Under the pieces are notes generated by a model. The model saw only the letters and a list, made by a program, of their open reading frames with translations, did no database searches and had not been told where the DNA came from. A DNA stretch of 64,000 bases. It comes from Methyloversatilis discipulorum. GTDB lineage: Bacteria > Pseudomonadota > Gammaproteobacteria > Burkholderiales > Rhodocyclaceae. The translations under genes were made by a program, and so were the position numbers. Of the stretch, positions 35,634-43,663 are shown one piece after another (within the stretch, counting starts at the first letter, position 1; the number at the start of each line of letters is the position of its first letter). The stretch covers positions 806,001-870,000 of the forward strand of contig NZ_ARVV01000001.1 in the NCBI RefSeq assembly GCF_000385375.1, written 5' to 3'.

Positions 35634-36518
35634 TCAGTAGCGAGCGCGCGCCTTGCGGCCGTTCTCCACCAGCCGCAGGATGAGCGGCGTGAAGATGAGC
35701 TGCATCGCCAGATCGATCTTGCCGCCCGGAATCACGATGGTGTTGGCGCGCGACATGAAGGCGCCCCCCATCATCGCCAGCAGGTACTGGAAATCGATGC
35801 CGCGCGGGTTGGCGAAGCGGATTACCACCATCGATTCCTCTGGCGTCGGAATCGAGCGTGCGATGAACGGGTTCGACGTATCCACCATCGGTACGCGCTG
35901 GAAGTTGATGTGCGTGTTCTCGAACTGCGAACAGATGAAGTGCACGTATTCCGGCATCCGGCGCAGGATCGTGTCGGTCACCGCCTCGGTCGTGTAACCG
36001 CGCTGTTCGCGGTCGCGGTGCAGCTTCTGTATCCACTCGAGATTGATGATGGGCACCACGCCGATCCGCAGATCGACGTGCTGGGCGACATCGACCTTGT
36101 CCGTCTTCACTGCGCCGTGCAGGCCCTCGTAGAACAGGATGTCGGTACCGGCGGGAATGTCCTCCCACGGCGTGAAAGTGCCGGGTTCCTGCTGATAGGG
36201 TGCGGCTTCGCACTCGTTGTGCAGGTATTTGCGGATGCGCCCGCTGCCGTCGTTGCCGTACTGGCGGAACAGTGTTTCCAGTTCCTCGAACAGATTGGCG
36301 TCCGGACCGAAGTGGCTGAAGTGTTCGTTGCCGGCGGCGGCTTCGCGCGCCATCGCCGCCTTCATTTCCTCGCGGTCGTAGCGGTGAAAGGCGTCGCCTT
36401 CGACGATGACCGGGTTGACGCCCTCGCGCCGGAAGATGTGCTGGAAGGTGCGCGTGACCGTGCTCGTGCCGGCACCGGACGAGCCGGTGATCGCGATGAC
36501 AGGGTGGCGGGCGGACAT
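35634..36518 (-). CDS. prk: Phosphoribulokinase
   Basis: The 294-residue kinase phosphorylates ribulose 5-phosphate to ribulose 1,5-bisphosphate, the RuBisCO substrate. The P-loop GSSGAGTSTVTRTF, the catalytic region VEGDAFHRYDREEM and FYEGLHGAVKTDKVDVAQHVDLRIGVVPIINLEWIQKLHRD are all intact. The length fits the proteobacterial type. PRK has essentially no other known role, so this gene strongly points to a Calvin cycle, although RuBisCO genes are not in this window. It lies 37 bases after fbp. Confidence 0.95.
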   Translation of the reverse strand: MSARHPVIAITGSSGAGTSTVTRTFQHIFRREGVNPVIVEGDAFHRYDREEMKAAMAREAAAGNEHFSHFGPDANLFEELETLFRQYGNDGSGRIRKYLHNECEAAPYQQEPGTFTPWEDIPAGTDILFYEGLHGAVKTDKVDVAQHVDLRIGVVPIINLEWIQKLHRDREQRGYTTEAVTDTILRRMPEYVHFICSQFENTHINFQRVPMVDTSNPFIARSIPTPEESMVVIRFANPRGIDFQYLLAMMGGAFMSRANTIVIPGGKIDLAMQLIFTPLILRLVENGRKARARY

Positions 36519-36555
36519 CCGGAGTGCTTTCCCGTGGGCTGGTGCGCGCGACCGC

Positions 36556-37650
36556 TCAGAGCGCCGAGAACAGGCCGCGCACGTTGAAGAGCGGCGAAGT
36601 GTATTCCCGATCGAGTCCCTGGTCGCTTTCCGTGTGGTACTGGACGATGCGCCGCACCTCCTCGCGCGAGCCGAATATGAGCGGCGTGCGGCTCTGCAGG
36701 CTGCGCGGCGTCAGTTCCATGATGCGCTGCCGACCGTTGGTGGCTTCGCCGCCCGCCTGTTCGATCAGGAAGGCGATCGGGTTCGCCTCGTACATCAGCG
36801 AGATGCGGCCGGGCGACGCACTCTGCATCGTGTCTTCCGGATACATGATGACGCCGCCGCGCGTCAGCACGCGGAAGGTTTCCGCCACCAGCGAGGCGAT
36901 CCAGCGCATGTTGAAATCCTCGCCGCGCGGTCCGGTCTGACCGGCCAGACACTCTTCGACGTAGCGCTTGACCGGCGGCTCCCAGAAACGCGACTTCGAC
37001 GCGTTGATCGCGAATTCGGTCGTGTGCTCCGGAATCCGCATCTGTGGGTGGGTCAGGATGAAGGCGCCGATGTCGCGATCGAGCGTAAAGCCGTCGACGC
37101 CCTCGCCGGTGGTCAGCACCAGCATCGTGGACGGGCCGTACAGCGCGAAACCGGCACACACCTGTTCGGTGCCCGGCTGCAGGAAATCGGACAGCTGCGG
37201 TTCGGCGCCCGGGTTCGGCGCGTGCAGAACCGAAAACAGGCTGCCTACGGTCAGGTTCACGTCGATGTTGTTGCTGCAGTCGAGCGCATCGAACAGCAGC
37301 AGGTATTTGCCGCGCGGCGGCTCGTCCGGCGTCGGGATGAAGCCTTCCAGACCCTCCGGCGCCAGCGCGGCCAGATGGCCACCCCATTCACACTCGCGCT
37401 GCATCGCCTCGTTGGCGATGGTGTCGAGCTTCTGCGTGACGCGACCGGACAGATTGATGGCCGCGCCGCTGCCAACGGCTTCGAAGCTGCCGAGCGAACC
37501 GACCAGCGCGCCCTTGTTCACGTGATTGGCGATGATTTTCACCGCGGTGGCCACGGCGTTCAGCAGGCTGGAAAAGATCCCGCTGGCGTGCGGGTGGCGC
37601 TGCTGCGCCTCGATGGTGTAACGCGTCAGGGTCTTGCGCCCTTCACTCAT
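36556..37650 (-). CDS. fbp: Class I fructose-1,6-bisphosphatase
   Basis: The 364-residue enzyme removes the 1-phosphate of fructose bisphosphate and in Calvin-cycle organisms often also that of sedoheptulose bisphosphate. Motifs include FDALDCSNNIDVNLTVGSLFSVL (metal and substrate site) and EANPIAFLIEQAGGEATNG. The ATG at 37650 is preferred because GAGGAGG lies ahead of it; an earlier in-frame ATG would add 11 residues. It is the first coding gene of the cluster and has a long leader region with an intrinsic terminator upstream. Confidence 0.95.
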   Translation of the reverse strand: MSEGRKTLTRYTIEAQQRHPHASGIFSSLLNAVATAVKIIANHVNKGALVGSLGSFEAVGSGAAINLSGRVTQKLDTIANEAMQRECEWGGHLAALAPEGLEGFIPTPDEPPRGKYLLLFDALDCSNNIDVNLTVGSLFSVLHAPNPGAEPQLSDFLQPGTEQVCAGFALYGPSTMLVLTTGEGVDGFTLDRDIGAFILTHPQMRIPEHTTEFAINASKSRFWEPPVKRYVEECLAGQTGPRGEDFNMRWIASLVAETFRVLTRGGVIMYPEDTMQSASPGRISLMYEANPIAFLIEQAGGEATNGRQRIMELTPRSLQSRTPLIFGSREEVRRIVQYHTESDQGLDREYTSPLFNVRGLFSAL

Positions 37651-37809
37651 GGCAGCCTCCTCGGGTCCCGGTGTCGATTCCATCGTAGCCGCAGCGCGCG
37701 ATCGCTGTCACATGCGGTTCGGCCGAGGCACTCGGGAAGTCGTGCAGGAGGGGCGTTGCTGCGCTGCCGGAGCGATGTGTTCCGTTGGTTGCAACAGAAT
37801 GTGCAATGC

Positions 37810-37843
37810 AAAAAAATACCCCGGACTCTTGCGAGCCGGGGTA
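37810..37843 (-). terminator. Strong intrinsic terminator upstream of fbp
   Basis: On the minus strand TACCCCGG pairs with CCGGGGTA around an inner CTC/GAG stem and a four-base loop, followed by seven Us. A second small hairpin (CCACAA/TTGTGG, 37849-37866) precedes it. It lies between the cbb promoter region and fbp, where no minus-strand protein gene is seen, so it ends either a small RNA or the attenuated leader of the cbb operon. Confidence 0.75.
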
Positions 37844-38029
37844 TGAATCCACAAACAAGGTTGTGGAGGAGGAGCCTGGGTCACCTGTCCATTTTTGTTG
37901 AGCTGACAGGCTTTGACGCTAAACTTGTCGCTTCGGTCTGCAGGGCCTACGAGGCGGTGTTCGCTGCGTTTCCGTTGCTGTTGCAGTGCAATATATCTGG
38001 AACTGGCCTTGGTTGAAAATAAGTTGTTT

Positions 38030-38046
38030 TGATAAGATCGATCAAA
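38030..38046. promoter_or_regulatory. Probable CbbR operator
   Basis: TTGATAAGATCGATCAA is an imperfect 17-base palindrome with TTGAT/ATCAA arms and T-N11-A spacing. It lies 20-36 bases before the cbbR start, where LysR regulators usually bind to control both themselves and the divergent operon. Confidence 0.5.
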
Positions 38047-38065
38047 CATTCTTATTTAGACTGAT

Positions 38066-39022
38066 ATGGCGACGCAATGGACGCGCGGGGTGTCTCTCCG
38101 CCAGTTGAGAATATTCGAGGCAGTCGCGCGATTGGGCTCGATTTCCCGCGCCGCGGAGGAGCTGCATCTGACGCAACCGGCGGTTTCGATGCAGGTGAAG
38201 GCGCTGGACGGGCTGATCGGCCTTCCTCTGATAGAAACCCTGGGCAAGAAGTTGCGTGTGACCGAGGTCGGCATGGAGATCGCCCGCCATGCGCGCGCCA
38301 TCGACCACCAGCTGGCCGAGGCCGAGGCGGCGCTGGCGCAGATGGCGAGCGGACATTCGGGCCTGGTGTCGGTCGGCGTGGTCAGTACGGCGAAATACGT
38401 CGCACCGCGCCTGCTGATGGCCTTCCGCGAGCGCTATCCGGACGTGCAGGTACGCATTTCGCTGCACAACCGCGACGACATCTTCCGCCACCTGGAAGAC
38501 AACCTGATCGACATCGCCATCATGGGTCGTCCGCCGGCTGCGCTGGGCTGCGAGGCGCACGTCTTTGCCGAACACCCGCTGTCGGTGCTGGCCTGCGAGG
38601 GCCATCCGCTGGCCGGCGGTCGTACGGTCACGGCCGAGGATCTGGGCAAGGAGGCTTTCCTGATCCGCGAACGTGGGTCCGGTACGCGGGTGACGCAGGA
38701 AAGCTATCTGGTCGAGCAGGGCATACGCCCGGCCGAAATCATCGAACTGCCCAGCAACGAAATCATCAAGCAGGCGGCCATCGCCGGCATGGGCCTGGCC
38801 TTCCTGTCCGAGCACACCTGCCAGCTCGAGTTGCGCACCGGCGTGCTCTGCCGCATCGCGGCGCCGGGCACGCCCATCGTGCGCAACTGGCACGTTGTAT
38901 ACAGGGATCGGAAGAATCTGTTGCCCGCCGCCCTGGCGCTGCGCGACTTCCTGATGCACGAGGGCGGTCGGCTGGTGAATTCGCAGGTGGCGCCGGTCCA
39001 TCTGCCGGTTCACCACCCCTGA
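38066..39022 (+). CDS. cbbR: LysR-type regulator, probable CbbR
   Basis: The 318-residue protein has an N-terminal winged helix-turn-helix (SLRQLRIFEAVARLGSISRAAEELHLTQPAVSMQVKALDGLIG) and a LysR effector domain (HSGLVSVGVVSTAKYVAPRLLMAFRERYPDVQVRISLHNRD). The sequence style and its divergent position next to fbp-prk-tkt make CbbR, the activator of Calvin-cycle genes, the best call. It converges with the inositol phosphatase gene with only seven bases between. Confidence 0.88.
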   Translation: MATQWTRGVSLRQLRIFEAVARLGSISRAAEELHLTQPAVSMQVKALDGLIGLPLIETLGKKLRVTEVGMEIARHARAIDHQLAEAEAALAQMASGHSGLVSVGVVSTAKYVAPRLLMAFRERYPDVQVRISLHNRDDIFRHLEDNLIDIAIMGRPPAALGCEAHVFAEHPLSVLACEGHPLAGGRTVTAEDLGKEAFLIRERGSGTRVTQESYLVEQGIRPAEIIELPSNEIIKQAAIAGMGLAFLSEHTCQLELRTGVLCRIAAPGTPIVRNWHVVYRDRKNLLPAALALRDFLMHEGGRLVNSQVAPVHLPVHHP

Positions 39023-39029
39023 GAACAGA

Positions 39030-39830
39030 TCAGCGGCCGCCGTGGGCGGCCAGCCAGTCCATCCATTCGCGGTAGAGGTCGGCGCTGGCGCCGACCACGA
39101 CCGGCGTCTTGCGGCCGGGCGCCATGTCCAGCGGCTCGCCATCCAGCATCGAGCAGCGGGCACCCGCTTCGGCGGCGATCAGGCTGCCGGCTGCGAAGTC
39201 CCACATCATTTGACCGCCGTGCAGGTAGACGTCCAGCCGGGCGGCGGCGATGAAACACCATTCCAGCGCGCTGGAGCCGAAGTTGCGCTGCGAGTAGAAG
39301 GGTGACTGGGTGGCCAGCGCGTCACCGAGCGCCTTCGGAATCCGCTTGAAATCGACGCCTGCCACGGCGTCCAGCAGGTGGCGCGCCGGTGTGCGCAGCG
39401 GTAGCGCGTTGCCGTTCAGGAAGGCGCCGCCGCCTTCTTCCGCGTAGAAGGCTTCGTCGGTCATCGGGTTGTAGACGACGCCGTGGCGCGTGCGCCCCTC
39501 CTCGATGTACGCGATCGCGACGCCGAAGAAAGGGATGCCGTTTACGAAGTTGGTGGTGCCGTCGATCGGGTCTATGCACCAGATGCCGTCCTGCCCTTCG
39601 TGCCACAAGCGCAACTGCACCGACTCCGGCATTTCCTCACCGAGCACCGGACGGTCGATGATGCGCGGCAGGCGTTCGATCAGTGCCTCCTGCGCCGCCA
39701 GGTCGACCACGGTGAACAGGCTGCCGTCGTCCTTCTGATTGCGCTGCGCCGTCAGGAAGTGCGGCATGATCACCTCGCGGGCGACGCTGCGCGCGGTGTC
39801 GACGATCTGTAGCAGTGTGGTTGAGCTCAT
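39030..39830 (-). CDS. Inositol monophosphatase family protein
   Basis: The 266-residue protein has the three metal-binding motifs of the lithium-sensitive phosphatase family: LGEEMPE, WCIDPIDGTTNF and QMMWDFAAGSLIAAEAGA. The family includes SuhB, HisN (histidinol phosphatase) and CysQ, and the sequence does not separate them with certainty; the DPIDGTTNF form fits SuhB-like or HisN-like enzymes. No histidine or inositol genes are near. The start (MSSTTLLQIVDTARSV) agrees with the family length. Confidence 0.85.
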   Translation of the reverse strand: MSSTTLLQIVDTARSVAREVIMPHFLTAQRNQKDDGSLFTVVDLAAQEALIERLPRIIDRPVLGEEMPESVQLRLWHEGQDGIWCIDPIDGTTNFVNGIPFFGVAIAYIEEGRTRHGVVYNPMTDEAFYAEEGGGAFLNGNALPLRTPARHLLDAVAGVDFKRIPKALGDALATQSPFYSQRNFGSSALEWCFIAAARLDVYLHGGQMMWDFAAGSLIAAEAGARCSMLDGEPLDMAPGRKTPVVVGASADLYREWMDWLAAHGGR

Positions 39831-40032
39831 GGTCGTTCGTCAGTGGGCCGCGTCGCGACGCCGGAAGCACTCCGGCCGGCTGGCGTGGCAGTATCGTTCG
39901 CGGCGGCTGCCCGTTGTCGGATGCCCTGATGCCATAACGGTTGCGGACATTCCGACCATGAGGGGCCGATCGTCGTCGACGGTGCGAAAAGCCTCGTCGG
40001 CGGGTGTTCTTGCAGTGCACAAATATAACACG

Positions 40033-40755
40033 ATGATTCCACGCTTCTTTTGTCCCTTGCCTGCGGAACCGGCTGGAACGATCACCTTGCCGGCGCCGGT
40101 GGCGCATCACATCGACCGCGTTCTGCGCCTGGCCGACGGCGACGCGATCACGCTGTTCGACGGTCGCGGCAGCGAATTCGCCGCCCGCCTGGTGCGCAGG
40201 GGCCGCAGCGTCGACGCCACGGTCGGCGTCGAATCGACGCCACGGCGCGAGTCCGCGCTCGACGTCACACTGCTGCAATGCCTTGCCGCCGCCGACAAGA
40301 TGGACTGGATCGTACAGAAGGCGGTCGAGCTCGGTGTGGCACGGGTGCAACCGGTGGCCAGCCGGCGCGCCGTGGTCAAGCTGGCCGGCGAGCGTGCGCA
40401 GCGGCGGGTCGAGCACTGGCAGCAGGTGGCGGTGTCGGCCTGCGAACAGTGCGGTCGCAATCGGGTGCCCGAGGTGCAGCCCCTGCTGACCCTGCCGCAG
40501 GCGCTCGCGGCGGCCAGCGGGCAGCGCCTGCTGCTGCATCCGGAAGGCGGCGTGCCGCTGAAGTCGGCGGGTCTGCGCGCCGATGAACCGATTACCGTGC
40601 TGATCGGACCGGAGGGCGGCTTCGATGCCGACGAGCTGGCCGCTGCGCGCGCTGCCGGCTTTGCCGCGCTGACCCTGGGGCCGCGCGTGCTGCGCACGGA
40701 AACGGCGGGCCTTGCCGTACTGTCGGCACTGAATACCCTGATCGGAGATTTCTGA
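40033..40755 (+). CDS. rsmE: 16S rRNA m3U1498 methyltransferase (RsmE)
   Basis: The 240-residue SPOUT-class enzyme methylates U1498 of 16S rRNA. Motifs include PRFFCPLPAEP at the N-terminus, the PUA-like region, and the knotted SAM site ITVLIGPEGGFDADELAAAR with LGPRVLRTETAGLAVL. The frame is open far upstream, but family members start at this MIPRFF; no clear ribosome-binding site is seen. Its TGA overlaps the next gene's ATG (TGATG), so the two are translationally coupled. Confidence 0.93.
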   Translation: MIPRFFCPLPAEPAGTITLPAPVAHHIDRVLRLADGDAITLFDGRGSEFAARLVRRGRSVDATVGVESTPRRESALDVTLLQCLAAADKMDWIVQKAVELGVARVQPVASRRAVVKLAGERAQRRVEHWQQVAVSACEQCGRNRVPEVQPLLTLPQALAAASGQRLLLHPEGGVPLKSAGLRADEPITVLIGPEGGFDADELAAARAAGFAALTLGPRVLRTETAGLAVLSALNTLIGDF

Positions 40756-42230
40756 TGTTCGATGCGCTGCCTGCTGTCGCCCCGCTGGACGAAGCCCGGC
40801 TCGAACGCGCGGTGTCCAGACTGCGCGCCGATCTGCTCGACGCCCAGTACTCGATACTGGAACAGGGGCGGACGCCGGTCGTGCTGCTGATCGCCGGTGT
40901 CGCCGGTGCCGGACGCGGACGCCTGGTCAATACGCTGAACGAATGGATGGACCCCCGTCACATCCGCACCAGCGCTTTCGGGCCGCGCGACGAGGCAGAG
41001 CGGCAGCGACCGCACATGTGGCGCTACTGGCAGGCGCTGCCGTCGCGTGGTCGTACCGCGATGATTTTCGAGGGCTGGTACAGCGAAGCGATCAACGCCC
41101 GCGTCGAGCGCCGGATAAAGCGGCGCGCCTTCTGGCACACCCTGCACGAGATCCAGCGCTTCGAACGCATGCTGGCGATGGAAGGCGCGGTGCTGCTGAA
41201 GTTCTGGCTGCACCTGGACGCCGACCGTCAGCGCGCGCACTTCCGCGCGCTGGAGCGCGACGCGGCGACGCGCTGGCGGGTGACCGCCGAGGACTGGCGT
41301 GCGAATCGCCGGCACAAGCGCATCTGCAAGGTGGCGGAAGAAGCGATCCGGCTGTCGGACACCTCGCATGCGCCCTGGCATCTGATCGACGCGAGCGACG
41401 CCGCGCAGACCGAGCTGATGGTCGGACGCATCATCCTGAAGGCCCTGCGAGAAGCGCTGGCCGGGCCGCGCAAGCCGCTTGCGCCGGCGCTGCCACCGCT
41501 GGTGGTGCCCAGCGAACAGCCGGCTCAGCCCGCGCATGCGCCGTCCAAGCCGATGCGCAAGGACGCCTACCAGCCCGAACTCGAACGCCTGCAGGGCCGG
41601 CTCAACCTGCTGCTGCGCCATCCGGCCTTTGCCCGGCGCGCGCTGGCAGTGGTGTTCGAAGGCATGGACGCCGCCGGCAAGGGCGGCGCGATACGCCGCA
41701 TCACGCACGCGCTCGATGCGCGCAATTACCGGGTGCACCCGGTGGCCGCGCCGACCGAGCACGAGCGCCTCTACCCGTGGTTGTGGCGCTTCTGGCGCGA
41801 CGTGCCGCGCGATGGCCGGGTTTCGTTGTTCGACCGCTCCTGGTATGGCCGCGTGCTGGTCGAGCGGGTCGAGGGCTTTGCCATCGAAGCCGACTGGTCG
41901 CGCGCCTTCGAGGAGATCAACGCGTTCGAACAGGAATGGACCGAACACGGCATCATCGTCTGCAAGTTCTGGCTCGAAGTCAGCTCGGACGAGCAGTTGC
42001 GCCGTTTCAACGAGCGCGGACGCCAGCGCTTCAAGCGTTTCAAGATCACTCCCGAGGACTGGCGCAACCGTGAAAAATGGTCGCAATACGTGCCGGCGGT
42101 GCAGGACATGCTGGTGCGCACGCACACCGAACAGGCGCCTTGGAATGTGGTTTCGGCCGACGACAAGTACCGTGCGCGGCTGGCCATACTCGACGCCTTG
42201 TGCGATCGCCTCGAATCGGAACTGGGGTGA
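40755..42230 (+). CDS. pap: Polyphosphate:AMP phosphotransferase, double PPK2 domain
   Basis: This 491-residue protein has two PPK2 domains in tandem, the layout of class II enzymes that use polyphosphate to phosphorylate AMP to ADP. The C-terminal domain has an intact Walker A (EGMDAAGKGGAIRRI) and the FDRSWYGRVLVERVEGF lid motif. In the N-terminal domain the Walker lysine is replaced (GVAGAGRGRLVN), so this half is probably not catalytic, as in known proteins of this class. The start codon overlaps the rsmE stop. Confidence 0.9.
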   Translation: MFDALPAVAPLDEARLERAVSRLRADLLDAQYSILEQGRTPVVLLIAGVAGAGRGRLVNTLNEWMDPRHIRTSAFGPRDEAERQRPHMWRYWQALPSRGRTAMIFEGWYSEAINARVERRIKRRAFWHTLHEIQRFERMLAMEGAVLLKFWLHLDADRQRAHFRALERDAATRWRVTAEDWRANRRHKRICKVAEEAIRLSDTSHAPWHLIDASDAAQTELMVGRIILKALREALAGPRKPLAPALPPLVVPSEQPAQPAHAPSKPMRKDAYQPELERLQGRLNLLLRHPAFARRALAVVFEGMDAAGKGGAIRRITHALDARNYRVHPVAAPTEHERLYPWLWRFWRDVPRDGRVSLFDRSWYGRVLVERVEGFAIEADWSRAFEEINAFEQEWTEHGIIVCKFWLEVSSDEQLRRFNERGRQRFKRFKITPEDWRNREKWSQYVPAVQDMLVRTHTEQAPWNVVSADDKYRARLAILDALCDRLESELG

Positions 42231-42321
42231 ACGTGCTGGAATTGAGACAGCGCAAGTTCTGCGGCGCGTCCGCCGGCGTGCGCTCGGCTAGAATTCGCTG
42301 AATTTTCCCATCGGAACCCGC

Positions 42322-43644
42322 ATGCACGCCGATCCCGACTCGCCGCGTTTCGTTGCCTGGGTGCGCAGTGCCGCGCCCTACATCCACGCCTTCGGCGGTC
42401 GAACCTTCGTCATCGCCGTCGGCGGCGAGGTGCTGCAGGGGCCTCTGGCCAATTCGCTGGTGCAGGACTGCAACCTGCTCGCCGCACTCGGCATCAAGCT
42501 GGTGCTAGTGGTCGGTGCCCGCCCGCAGATCGAGGAGGAACTGGCCGCACGCGGGCTGCCGCCGCGCTATCACAAGGGCCTGCGGGTGACCGACGCGCAG
42601 GCGATGGACTGCGTCAAGCGCGCCAACGGCGCCATCCGCATCGACGTCGAGGCGCTGTTCTCGCAGGGCCTGCCGAACACGCCGATGGCCGGCAGCACGA
42701 TCGAGGTCGCCTCCGGCAATTTCCTGACCGCTCGCCCGGTCGGCGTGGTCGATGGCATCGACCACGGCTACACCGGCACCGTCCGCAAGGTCGATGTCGA
42801 GGCGCTGAACGACGCGCTGGCCGACAGCGACATCGTGCTGATGCAGCCCTACGGCTACTCGCTGACCGGCGAGGTGTTCAACCTGAGCATGGAAGAGGTG
42901 GCCGAATCGGTCGCCGTCGCGCTGCAGGCGACCAAGCTCATCTACCTGTGCGACGCCCCGGGCATCGTCGACGAACAGGGCGCGCTGGTGCCCGAACTGA
43001 CCGCCGACGAAGCCGCGCAGTGGCTGAAGGCCGGGCGCGGCATCACCGAAGATCTCGGGCTCTACCTGCCACGCGCCATCCGCGCGGTAAAGCTGGGCGT
43101 GGCGCGCGCGCACATGATCGACCGCGATCTCGACGGCGCGCTGCTGCTCGAATTCTTCACCACCCAGGGCGTGGGCAGCGTCATTTCGCGCGAGCGGCTC
43201 GCGCTGATGCGCAACGCGCGGGTCGATGACGTCCCCGCCATCGCCGGCCTGATCGCACCGCTGGAGGCCGACGGCACGCTGGTCAGCCGTGGCCGTGAGC
43301 GGCTGGAACGCGAGATCGAGCGCTTCAGCGTGCTCGAACACGACGAAGTGATCATGGGCTGCGCCGCCTTCTATCCGTATCCGGAAGAGCAGATGGCCGA
43401 GCTGGCCTGTCTGGCGGTGATGGCGGAATACCGTCGCCACGGCTACGGCGAGCAGATCCTGAGCTATGTCGAGACGCGTGCCCGCGCCGAACGGATCAAG
43501 CAGCTGTTCGTGCTCACCACGGTGACCGCGCACTGGTTCGTCGAGCGGGGTTTCGTCGAGGCCGGTGTCGATGCGCTGCCGCGCGTGCGTCGAGAGAACT
43601 ACAACCCGCAGCGGCGCAGCAAGGTCCTGGTGAAAAACCTGTGA
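42322..43644 (+). CDS. argA: Amino-acid N-acetyltransferase (ArgA)
   Basis: The 440-residue protein has an N-terminal amino-acid-kinase-like domain (TFVIAVGGEVLQGPLANSLVQDCNLLAALGIKLVLVVGARPQIEEEL) and a C-terminal GNAT domain (ELACLAVMAEYRRHGYGEQIL). This is the classical ArgA that makes N-acetylglutamate, the first step of arginine synthesis. The kinase-like domain normally binds arginine for feedback inhibition. It is complete. A possible -10 element TAGAAT lies at 42289-42294. Confidence 0.95.
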   Translation: MHADPDSPRFVAWVRSAAPYIHAFGGRTFVIAVGGEVLQGPLANSLVQDCNLLAALGIKLVLVVGARPQIEEELAARGLPPRYHKGLRVTDAQAMDCVKRANGAIRIDVEALFSQGLPNTPMAGSTIEVASGNFLTARPVGVVDGIDHGYTGTVRKVDVEALNDALADSDIVLMQPYGYSLTGEVFNLSMEEVAESVAVALQATKLIYLCDAPGIVDEQGALVPELTADEAAQWLKAGRGITEDLGLYLPRAIRAVKLGVARAHMIDRDLDGALLLEFFTTQGVGSVISRERLALMRNARVDDVPAIAGLIAPLEADGTLVSRGRERLEREIERFSVLEHDEVIMGCAAFYPYPEEQMAELACLAVMAEYRRHGYGEQILSYVETRARAERIKQLFVLTTVTAHWFVERGFVEAGVDALPRVRRENYNPQRRSKVLVKNL

Positions 43645-43663
43645 TCGCAGCCGGAGCCCGCTC

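Larger units (their letters stand above)
37651..38065. other. cbbR-fbp divergent control region
   Basis: This 415-base stretch separates fbp and cbbR. It holds the terminator at 37810-37843 and, at 38030-38046, the dyad TTGATAAGATCGATCAA, which contains T-N11-A spacing typical of LysR-family sites. A minus-strand promoter could use TTGATC with TATTTT about 17 bases on, giving a transcript through the terminator toward fbp. A 113-codon frame on the minus strand crosses the terminator and is not taken as a gene. Confidence 0.55.

Noticed and set aside
37810..38010. 6S RNA, tmRNA or 4.5S RNA in the cbbR-fbp gap
   Set aside because: The region has a terminator, but no match to the conserved parts of these RNAs that I could recognise; it is kept only as a possible small RNA or leader.
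37708..38049. A 113-codon minus-strand frame between cbbR and fbp
   Set aside because: It runs straight through the intrinsic terminator hairpin at 37810-37843, has no ribosome-binding site and no recognisable motif.
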